Of a stretch of 64,000 nt of DNA, positions 43,894 to 50,656 are shown piece after piece. The DNA lies in the NCBI GenBank assembly GCA_944319935.1, contig CALUFM010000006.1, forward strand, positions 93,616 through 157,615. Direction: 5' to 3'. A model generated the notes under the pieces. That model did not search any database. It was not told the origin of the DNA and saw nothing but the letters and a program-made list of their open reading frames with translations. The translations under genes and the position numbers were made by a program. This stretch comes from an uncultured Prevotella sp. (lineage in GTDB: Bacteria; Bacteroidota; Bacteroidia; Bacteroidales; Bacteroidaceae). The stretch's first letter is position 1. Each line of letters starts with the position of its first letter.

Positions 43894-45062
43894 AAATATC
43901 AGCTATACGAACGCTCGCATACGCCGTGGCGGCCTTGGCGGCCGTCACGCTCGGTTCGTGCGACGACAAGAAGTTCCGCGTTGACGGAAGCATAACCGAT
44001 GCCAAGGACTCGGTGCTGTACTTTGAGAACATGAGCCTTGACGGCCCCGTGGTAATCGACTCGGTGAAGCTCGGCGGCGACGGCGAGTTCAGCTTCAGCG
44101 AGAAGTCGCCCGAAGCACCCGAATTCTACCGCCTGCGCATAGCCGGGCAAATAATCAACCTCAGCGTTGACTCAACCGAGAACATCACCGTGAAGGCGGC
44201 CTACCCCACCATGGCCACGGGCTACACGGTGGAAGGCTCGGCCGAATGCGCCACCATCAAGGAGCTGGCCCTCAAGCAAATAGCCCTGCTACAGAGGGTG
44301 ATAGCCGTGGAGCGGGCGGCAAACATCAGCTTCGACCAGACACGCGACAGCATCGCCCGCCTGGTGGAAGCCTACAAGCACGACATAAAACTCAACTACA
44401 TATTCAAGGCCCCGATGCGCCCATCGTCGTATTTCGCCCTGTTCCAGACGCTCGGCAACCGCCTCATCTTCAACCCGCGCGAGAACGAAGACGACATAAA
44501 GGCCTTCGCCGCCGTGGCCACGAGCTGGGACGTGTACCACCCCAAGTCGCTGCGCGGCGAGAACCTGCACAACATCGCCATACAGGGCATGCGCAACGTG
44601 CGCATAATGCGCAACCAACAGGCGGCGCAAGCCATCGACGCAAGCAAGGTGAAACAGGCCAACCTGATAGACATATCGCTGACGGACAACCAGGGACGGG
44701 CGCGCAGCCTGACGTCGCTGGCGGGCAAGGTGGTGCTGCTCGACTTCCACGTGTTCAGCTCAGAAGGCTCTACGAAGCGCATAATGCAGATGCGCGAGCT
44801 GTACAACAAGTACCACGGGCGCGGGCTGGAAATCTACCAGGTGAGCCTCGACCCCGACGAACACTTCTGGAAAACCACAACGGCCGCGCTGCCGTGGATA
44901 AGCGTGCGCGACCCGCAGGGGCTGCAGTCGCAGAACCTCGCGCTGTACAACGTCAACTCGCTGCCCACGTTCTTCCTCATCGACAAGACCAACACCCTGC
45001 GCAAGCGCGACGTGCAAATAAAGGACTTGAACGCCGAAATCGAGGTGTTGCTCAACGAGTAA
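43890..45062 (+). CDS. Thioredoxin-fold (TlpA/DUF4369-like) lipoprotein lacking the CXXC motif
   Basis: 390 residues. Lipoprotein signal with C24 (AAVTLGSCDDKK), an N-terminal DUF4369-like beta domain (about 28-110), a helical linker, and a C-terminal thioredoxin-like domain (about 258-390). Where active relatives have a WCGPC-type motif (after LLDF), this protein reads FHVFSSEGSTKR, so both cysteines are serines (S291, S294). The cis-proline loop SLPTFFLID is kept. It is therefore unlikely to be a thiol oxidoreductase; a binding or structural role is possible. Translationally coupled to crcB. Confidence 0.82.
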   Translation: MKISAIRTLAYAVAALAAVTLGSCDDKKFRVDGSITDAKDSVLYFENMSLDGPVVIDSVKLGGDGEFSFSEKSPEAPEFYRLRIAGQIINLSVDSTENITVKAAYPTMATGYTVEGSAECATIKELALKQIALLQRVIAVERAANISFDQTRDSIARLVEAYKHDIKLNYIFKAPMRPSSYFALFQTLGNRLIFNPRENEDDIKAFAAVATSWDVYHPKSLRGENLHNIAIQGMRNVRIMRNQQAAQAIDASKVKQANLIDISLTDNQGRARSLTSLAGKVVLLDFHVFSSEGSTKRIMQMRELYNKYHGRGLEIYQVSLDPDEHFWKTTTAALPWISVRDPQGLQSQNLALYNVNSLPTFFLIDKTNTLRKRDVQIKDLNAEIEVLLNE

Positions 45063-45243
45063 GGCACCGGGGCATGCGCATCCACGGCAGCCGGCGCAAC
45101 AATCTTACAAGCCGGGCGCACAAAGGATGAAAGGCATCCGCCCCTGCCGTGGCGGCTTGCGCCAAGGCTGACGCACAGGGTCACCGCCACTTCGCAATTC
45201 AGGCAAAAAGGGAAGCCGCCCGGCCGACCTGCTGACGAAATAC

Positions 45244-45354
45244 GGAACGCGGCCTTTCGCAATGCGGAAGGCCGCGTTCCGGCATGCAAAAGGCCATGTT
45301 TCACGACGTGAAACATGGCCTTTTGCAAACCGCTGGTTTTCAAGACATTACACG
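45244..45354. repeat. Family D: double hairpin with tail
   Basis: Hairpin one pairs GGAACGCGGCCTT (45244 on) with AAGGCCGCGTTCC (ending 45280). Hairpin two (45286-45326) has a perfect 20-base stem, GCAAAAGGCCATGTTTCACG, with a single central base. The tail GGTTTTCAAGACATTACACG (45335-45354) follows. It lies between the thioredoxin-fold gene and the BASS-like gene; the rest of the 384-base gap shows nothing but the next promoter. Confidence 0.85.
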
Positions 45355-45414
45355 GGCACGGCAAGTTTTCGGAATAATTGGAGGCGACAAGGGCCGTAAT
45401 TGGAATATTATTCT

Positions 45415-45422
45415 TACTTTTG
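45415..45422 (+). promoter_or_regulatory. Minus 7 box of the BASS-like transporter gene
   Basis: TACTTTTG fits TAnnTTTG; start near 45427, leader about 20 bases. No clear minus 33 element. Confidence 0.55.
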
Positions 45423-45446
45423 CAGCGTTTTTCAAAATACCAGGCA

Positions 45447-46406
45447 ATGAAGATAATACAGTTCATCAAGGAATGGACGCTGCCCTGCGCCATGGCGTTC
45501 GGCGCGTGCGTCTACCTGCTGTTCACCGAAATACCGGCACTCGTGCCCATCGGCGAGACGGCCGGGCCGTGGTTCATCGAAATACTGCCCGTGCTGATTT
45601 TCATGACGCTGTACGTCACGTTCTGCAAAATCCGCCTTCACGACCTGCGGCTGCGCACGTGGCACGTGTGGATGCAGGTAATCCGCATAGCCGTGGCCGC
45701 CGCGCTCGTGCTGGCCATAATGAACACCGCCGACCACACGCTGCGCCTCGCCCTTGAGGGGGCTTTCGCCTGCGTCATCTGCCCCACGGCGTCGGCCGCG
45801 GCCGTAGTGACCGAGAAGCTGGGCGGCAGCATAGCCTCGATGACCGTCTACACGCTCATCGACAACGCCGTGACTGCCCTGCTCGTGCCGCTGCTCTTCC
45901 CGATGCTCGAGAAGCACGCCGACGTGACTTTCATGTCGTCGTTCGCCACAATACTGCAACGCACGGCCGTAGTCCTCATCCTGCCCTTCATCTGCGCCAT
46001 GGCCACGCGCCGCTGGCTGCCAAAGGCCGCCAAGGCCATCAAGGGGCGCAAGAACCTCGGCTTTTACTTCTGGTCGGTAAACCTGTCAATCGTGATGGGC
46101 ATGACGCTGCACAACATCTTCACAGCCGGCATCTCGTGGCTGTCAATGGCCGCGCTCATACTCGTGCCGCTCGTGGTGACATTCGTCCTCTTCGGCACAG
46201 GCAAGAGCGTAGGCCGGCGTTTCGGCGACAGCGTGGACGGCGGCCAGGCCCTCGGCCAGAAGAACACCGGCGTGGGCATCTGGCTCATAATGGTCTACCT
46301 GAACCCCGTCGTGGCCATCGCGCCCTGCGCCTACGTGGTGTGGCAGAACTCGCTGAACGCATGGCAACTGTGGTGCATGGAGAAGTACGGACGGCTGTTG
46401 TGGTAG
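45447..46406 (+). CDS. Bile acid:sodium symporter (BASS)-like membrane transporter
   Basis: 319 residues from ATG 45447, with nine or ten membrane segments. FACVICPTASAAAVVTEKLGG and TGVGIWLIMVYLNPVVAIAP look like the two crossover helix motifs of the BASS/CPA fold. Substrate unknown; members carry bile acids, pantoate or other organic anions. An in-frame opening from 45378 would start upstream of the minus 7 box and is rejected. A terminator-like hairpin lies at 46676. A family A half element follows the stop. Confidence 0.72.
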   Translation: MKIIQFIKEWTLPCAMAFGACVYLLFTEIPALVPIGETAGPWFIEILPVLIFMTLYVTFCKIRLHDLRLRTWHVWMQVIRIAVAAALVLAIMNTADHTLRLALEGAFACVICPTASAAAVVTEKLGGSIASMTVYTLIDNAVTALLVPLLFPMLEKHADVTFMSSFATILQRTAVVLILPFICAMATRRWLPKAAKAIKGRKNLGFYFWSVNLSIVMGMTLHNIFTAGISWLSMAALILVPLVVTFVLFGTGKSVGRRFGDSVDGGQALGQKNTGVGIWLIMVYLNPVVAIAPCAYVVWQNSLNAWQLWCMEKYGRLLW

Positions 46407-46407
46407 C

Positions 46408-46640
46408 TTTTTTAGGAAGCTAAAGAAGTCAGGGAAGTCATCGCCCGCCGCGTGGGCCAAGAAGTTAAAGCCAAATGCCTTGTTGCTTAACGCCAATTCG
46501 GCACAAGGCTTGTTTGTCTAAAAATATTACAGACCGCTGCTGGTTTGCAGCCAATTTGCATAACACCGGCGGAGCATTTGCGCGCAATGTGGCATTTCAT
46601 GGCCAGCAAGCCATGAAACCATGGCTGCGGATTAAAAGGC
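46408..46640. repeat. Family A half element and family F copy after the transporter gene
   Basis: GGAAGCTAAAGAAGTCAGGG and AGAAGTTAAAGCCAAATGCC (46416-46481) are a worn family A arm ending with the usual AAATGCCTTG. At 46509-46538 CTTGTTTGTCTAAAAATATT/ACAGACCGCT is an inverted near-copy of 43098-43127 (family F). TGGCCAGCAAGCC and CATGGC words follow. No gene is seen in the 408-base gap. Confidence 0.55.
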
Positions 46641-46675
46641 TTTTAGGAAATTGGCAACGGCCAAATGAAAAATCA

Positions 46676-46705
46676 AGAGCCGCCGTCACTCCTGACGGCG
46701 GCTCT
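46676..46705 (+). terminator. Stem-loop AGAGCCGCCGTCA
   Basis: AGAGCCGCCGTCA (46676-46688), loop CTCC, perfect complement 46693-46705, then CTTTCTTC. It is the only strong hairpin after the BASS-like gene (270 bases from its stop) and could also block minus-strand transcription leaving the sigma operon. Confidence 0.6.
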
Positions 46706-46814
46706 CTTTCTTCACGTTAGTATGTTATGAAAAAATTTGAGAGAATTGAAGCTTCACAGCTTCGCTTTTTGTTTTATTAAACACTGTTTTATAGAGAAAG
46801 CATAGAAAAATTTC

Positions 46815-47282
46815 TTATTCCATTATCTTGGCCGTGGCCGGGGCATGCTTCACGGTGTCCACCTTGGCCGTGTCGCCCATGGCCACCGACTGGCCTCCTT
46901 GCGTCTTCTGGTATGTCGCGGCGGCGGGCTCTTGCTTGCCGTTGTCGGTGAAAGCCACCTGCGCGGCGTTGCCCAATGTGAGGAAGATGGCCACCACTGC
47001 GGCCGCCTTGAACAGCGGCATGAGCCTTTGTGCCAGGCTGATTGTGCGCGCCTTGACGGGCTCCGGCTCGTTGACCAACGCCATCATGCGGGCGTCGAAG
47101 TCGTCGCCGAGGGTGTCGTCAGCCGTCTCTGTCTGCTCGTAGCAGAACAAGTCCTTGTATTTCAGGAGGCTTGCCGGCACTTCCTTTTGGCTGAAGAACG
47201 TCCTGAGTATCTGCTCCTCTTCGAGCGAAGTCTCACAGTTCCAGTAACGTTCCAAAAGCTGTTCTATATACTTATAGTCCAT
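46815..47282 (-). CDS. Small single-pass protein downstream of an ECF sigma factor (possible anti-sigma factor)
   Basis: 155 residues from ATG 47282 (MDYKYIEQLLERYWNCETSL). The N-terminal cytoplasmic part is helical and acidic and has CETSLEEEQILRTFFSQ, as in conserved Bacteroidales proteins of this position. One membrane segment lies near 84-105 (LFKAAAVVAIFLTLGNAAQV), then a short Ala/Lys-rich periplasmic tail. Its start overlaps the sigma gene by 11 bases, a typical sigma/anti-sigma arrangement. It is not FecR-like. The regulatory role is inferred from context only. Confidence 0.7.
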   Translation of the reverse strand: MDYKYIEQLLERYWNCETSLEEEQILRTFFSQKEVPASLLKYKDLFCYEQTETADDTLGDDFDARMMALVNEPEPVKARTISLAQRLMPLFKAAAVVAIFLTLGNAAQVAFTDNGKQEPAAATYQKTQGGQSVAMGDTAKVDTVKHAPATAKIME

Positions 47283-47784
47283 ACTTGTCAATTTCGTTAT
47301 ACTTTTGCTTGACCGTCTGCCTTGCGCGGAAGATGTTGACCTTAACCTGTTCCTCGGTCATTCCCAACGCGGCGGCCACTTCCTTGTAGCTTTTTCCCTC
47401 GAAGTCGCGCAGTTGCATGCAGCTCTTTTGCTTCTCGGGCAGCGAGTCAACGATGCGCCTCACCTGCTCTACCCTGTCCCTTTGCATCATCCGCTCGTAA
47501 GGGTCGGAAGCCGTATCGGCCGAAGCCGCTTCGCTGTCGCCGATGGGCTGGTTGTCAGCTCCCGCCTTCTTGACCTTGTCCAACGCCAAGTTGCGGCACA
47601 CGGTGAGGCTGAAAGCCTCGATGGAGTCGATGTCTTGCCAGTCGTCGCGCCTGTTCCAGACTTTTATCAGCGTGTCTTGCACTATGTCCTCGGCCTCCTC
47701 CCGGCTGAGGGTTATCCTCAAAGCCAAGCGGTAGAGAACGTTTTTTAGTGGCAACACGTCGTTGCGAAAACTGATATTTTTCAT
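47272..47784 (-). CDS. ECF-type RNA polymerase sigma factor
   Basis: 170 residues from ATG 47784. Region 2 is seen in LYRLALRITLSREEAEDIVQ and DTLIKVWNRRDDW, region 4 in SLPEKQKSCMQLRDFEGKSY and KEVAAALGMTEEQVKVNIFR. The length is normal for ECF factors. A partner gene overlapping its 3' end encodes a single-pass membrane protein, probably its anti-sigma factor. Upstream (47817-47825) TAACTTTTG is one base longer than a minus 7 box. No neighbouring susC-like target is under obvious control, so the regulon is unknown. Confidence 0.9.
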   Translation of the reverse strand: MKNISFRNDVLPLKNVLYRLALRITLSREEAEDIVQDTLIKVWNRRDDWQDIDSIEAFSLTVCRNLALDKVKKAGADNQPIGDSEAASADTASDPYERMMQRDRVEQVRRIVDSLPEKQKSCMQLRDFEGKSYKEVAAALGMTEEQVKVNIFRARQTVKQKYNEIDKYGL

Positions 47785-47976
47785 CTGCTCTCTATTTGAA
47801 TGACGATTCAGCGGGGCAAAAGTTACAGCCCGCACAGGAAAAAGTCGTTGTTTAACAGTATTTAATAAAACAGGGATTGTTACATCGGCGAGCGTGACAT
47901 GGCCCGCCACTTGAACCGTATATGCGCGCCATTGTCAGCCCGCTTGCAAGCATCTGGCAATCAGGCGATTGGAAAG

Positions 47977-48029
47977 AGGCCATGCCTCAGGCTGCAAAAG
48001 GCGGTCTTTTACAGCCTGGGGCATGGCCT
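47977..48029. repeat. Family D nested hairpin downstream of speA
   Basis: AGGCCATGCCTCAGGCTG pairs with CAGCCTGGGGCATGGCCT with one unpaired position, enclosing an inner GCAAAAGGCGGTCTTTTA of the same family. It sits 58 bases after the speA stop on the minus strand. Otherwise the 302-base gap up to the sigma gene holds nothing recognisable. Confidence 0.7.
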
Positions 48030-48086
48030 TTAAAAAGGCGAAACGCCATGAGTCAAAACGCAGGCAAGCGTCCACGGCTTGACTTT

Positions 48087-49979
48087 TTACTCCAAATATG
48101 TGTATCCGTAAAGCCCTGAGCGGTAGTTGGAAAGGAACTCCTTTCCTTCCTCGAGCGAGATTTTGCCCTGCTTGACGCTCTTCGCCACCCACACCTCGAG
48201 CTGGCGCACAAGCTTCTTCGGGTTGTACTGCACATACTCCAAGACCTCCTCGACGGTCTCGCCGTCGAATATTTGGTCAATGTGGTACTTGCCGTCCTTC
48301 ACCGTTATGTGCGCGGCGTTGGTGTCGCCGAACAGGTTGTGCATGTCGCCGAGTATTTCCTGGTAAGCCCCTACGAGGAACACGCCGAGGTAATAAGGCT
48401 CGTTCTTGCGCAACGCATGTACCGGCAGGATGTTTGAGATGTTGCGGTTGGTCACGAAGTTGGCTATCTTCCCGTCGCTGTCGCACGTTATGTCTTGCAG
48501 CGTCGCGCTGCGTGTCGGCCTCTCGTTGAGCCTCTGCAGGGGCACGATGGGGAAGATTTGGTCGATGGCCCAGGCGTCAGGCAACGACTGGAACAGCGAG
48601 AAGTTGCAGAAGTATTTGTCAGCCAACAGCTTGTCCAAGCCCTTCAACTCCTCCGGGATATGCTTCAACCGCTTGGCTATCGAGTTGATTTCGCGGCACA
48701 CGCTCCAGTACATCCGCTCAATCTCGGCGCGCGTCTTGAGGTCAACCATGCCATGTTCGAACAGGTCGAGGGCGTCCTCGCGGATTTGCTCGGCGTCGTG
48801 CCAGTCCTCCAGCATGGTGCGCGGGTTGAGGTTGTCCCATATATCATAAAGGTCTTTCACCAGCTTGTGAGAGCTTTCCGTAGGCTCATACTCCTCGTCC
48901 ATCTCGGGCAGCGAGGCCGTCTCAAGCACGTCGATGACCAGCACCGAGTGGTGAGCCGAGAGCGAACGGCCGCTCTCCGTGATGAGGTTGGGGTGCGGAA
49001 CGCCGTAACGGTCGGCCGCCTCGACGAAAGCGTAGATGCAGTCGTTGACGTATTCCTGGATGGAGTAGTTGACCGAACTTTCGCTGTTCGGCGAACGGGT
49101 GCCGTCATAATCCACGCCGAGACCGCCGCCGCAGTCAACGAAATCGACGTTGTAGCCCATCTTGTGCAACTGCACATAGAACTGCGAAGCCTCCTTCAGG
49201 GCGGTCTGTATGCGGCGGATTTTTGTGATTTGGCTGCCTATGTGGAAGTGGATTAGGCGCAGACAGTCCTTCATCCCCTTCTTGTCAAGAATTTCAAGAG
49301 CCGTCAGCAGCTCCGAGCTTGTCAGCCCGAACTTGCTCGCGTCGCCGCCGCTCTCCTCCCACTTGCCGCTGCCCGACGAGGCCAACTTTATCCTTATGCC
49401 GAGGTTGGGCTTCACGCCGAGCTTCTTGGCGGCCTTGCTTATGGTCTCAAGCTCGTTGAGCTTCTCCACCACGATGAAGATTCTCTTGCCCATCTTCTGC
49501 GCCAGCAGAGCCAGCTCTATGTAGCTCTGGTCCTTGTATCCGTTGCAGATTATGAGCGAGTCGCTCTGGCATTGCACGGCGATTACGGCGTGCAGCTCGG
49601 GCTTCGAGCCGGCTTCAAGGCCGAGGTTGAACTTCCGTCCGTGGCTGATGATTTCCTCTACGACGGGCTGCATCTGGTTTACCTTGATGGGGTATATGAT
49701 GAAATTCTCCCCCTTGAATCCGTATTCGTCAGACGCTTTCTTGAAACAGCTCCACGTCTTCTCAATCCTGTTGTCGAGGATGTCGGGGAAGCGCAGCAGC
49801 ACCGGCGGCGTGACGTCGCGCAGGGCGAGTTCGTCGAGTACGTCGTGCAGGTCAATCTGCACGTTGTCCTTGCACGGAGTGACATACACGTCGCCGCGCT
49901 CGTTGATGCCGAAGTAGGATGTCCCCCACCCGCTGATGTTGTAAAGCTCGTTAGAGTCTTCGATAGTCCATTTTTTCAT
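48087..49979 (-). CDS. speA: Biosynthetic arginine decarboxylase SpeA
   Basis: 630 residues from ATG 49979 (MKKWTIEDSNELYNISGWGT). K99 in IIYPIKVNQMQPV is the pyridoxal phosphate lysine of the alanine-racemase-fold decarboxylases; HFHIGSQ, DCGGGLGVDYDG and ESGRSLSAHH are further family motifs. It makes agmatine from arginine, the first step to polyamines. A TTG-initiated extension to 50036 is not supported. The leader from the likely promoter at 50083 is about 100 bases and holds a small GCCCGCAAGGGC hairpin. Third of a topA-aroK-speA run. Confidence 0.94.
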   Translation of the reverse strand: MKKWTIEDSNELYNISGWGTSYFGINERGDVYVTPCKDNVQIDLHDVLDELALRDVTPPVLLRFPDILDNRIEKTWSCFKKASDEYGFKGENFIIYPIKVNQMQPVVEEIISHGRKFNLGLEAGSKPELHAVIAVQCQSDSLIICNGYKDQSYIELALLAQKMGKRIFIVVEKLNELETISKAAKKLGVKPNLGIRIKLASSGSGKWEESGGDASKFGLTSSELLTALEILDKKGMKDCLRLIHFHIGSQITKIRRIQTALKEASQFYVQLHKMGYNVDFVDCGGGLGVDYDGTRSPNSESSVNYSIQEYVNDCIYAFVEAADRYGVPHPNLITESGRSLSAHHSVLVIDVLETASLPEMDEEYEPTESSHKLVKDLYDIWDNLNPRTMLEDWHDAEQIREDALDLFEHGMVDLKTRAEIERMYWSVCREINSIAKRLKHIPEELKGLDKLLADKYFCNFSLFQSLPDAWAIDQIFPIVPLQRLNERPTRSATLQDITCDSDGKIANFVTNRNISNILPVHALRKNEPYYLGVFLVGAYQEILGDMHNLFGDTNAAHITVKDGKYHIDQIFDGETVEEVLEYVQYNPKKLVRQLEVWVAKSVKQGKISLEEGKEFLSNYRSGLYGYTYLE

Positions 49980-50082
49980 CTGGGCCTTGTTGTTTTTTAT
50001 AGTTAACCTTTTTAATATAGACTTGACGGCTGACAATCGAACGTTATGACCGCCCTTGCGGGCAAAAACACATTCAACCCCG

Positions 50083-50090
50083 CAAAGGTA
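50083..50090 (-). promoter_or_regulatory. Minus 7 box before speA
   Basis: TACCTTTG on the minus strand, between aroK and speA. Start near 50078 would leave a leader of about 100 bases. No TTTG at the expected spacing. Confidence 0.5.
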
Positions 50091-50125
50091 ATCATAATTT
50101 CCAAATCCCGGCCATCAAATCCTGA

Positions 50126-50653
50126 TTATAATGCGAGTATTCCACGCAAGTGCGTCACGGTGGTCTTTATTTTCTCGTAGTTGTCAAGCAGGCTGACGTC
50201 AAACACGTGCTTGGCCTTCATGTAGTAGGCCTCGCGGCGCGCGAGCTGGGCGGCTATGAACCGGCGCATCTCCTCCGGCGTCTTGCCTTCAAGCAGGGGG
50301 CGGCGCACCTTGCCCATCCTGAGGTGGGCGAAAAGCACGTCTGGGTCGGCCTTGAGGTAAACGGTGTCGCCCTGCGAGTTCATGTAGTCCATGTTGTCGA
50401 AGAAGCAGGGAGTGCCACCTCCGCAGCTCAATATTATGTCCTCGAACTCCGCCGCCTCGTGAAGCATCGTGCGCTCGAGCCGCCTGAAGCCGTCCTCGCC
50501 GCGTTCGGCGAAGATTTGCGGCACAGTCTTGCGCATCCTCTCCTCAACGTACCAGTCGAGGTCGTAGAACTGCAAGCCCGTCTCCCTGGCCAGGGCCTTG
50601 CCTACGGTGGTCTTGCCCGCGCCCATGTATCCGAGGATGATTACGCGCCTCAT
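50126..50653 (-). CDS. aroK: Shikimate kinase
   Basis: 175 residues. P-loop GYMGAGKTTVGKALA at the N-terminus, substrate-binding DLDWYVEERM and FRRLE, and the LSCGGGTPC motif identify shikimate kinase. It phosphorylates shikimate in the pathway to chorismate and aromatic amino acids. The start codon lies three bases after the topA stop, so the two are co-transcribed. The length is usual for the family. Confidence 0.94.
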   Translation of the reverse strand: MRRVIILGYMGAGKTTVGKALARETGLQFYDLDWYVEERMRKTVPQIFAERGEDGFRRLERTMLHEAAEFEDIILSCGGGTPCFFDNMDYMNSQGDTVYLKADPDVLFAHLRMGKVRRPLLEGKTPEEMRRFIAAQLARREAYYMKAKHVFDVSLLDNYEKIKTTVTHLRGILAL

Positions 50654-50656
50654 GGG

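Noticed and set aside
50034..50036. Upstream TTG start for speA
   Set aside because: The added 19 residues are Lys-rich and unconserved; MKKWTIEDSNELY is the expected N-terminus.
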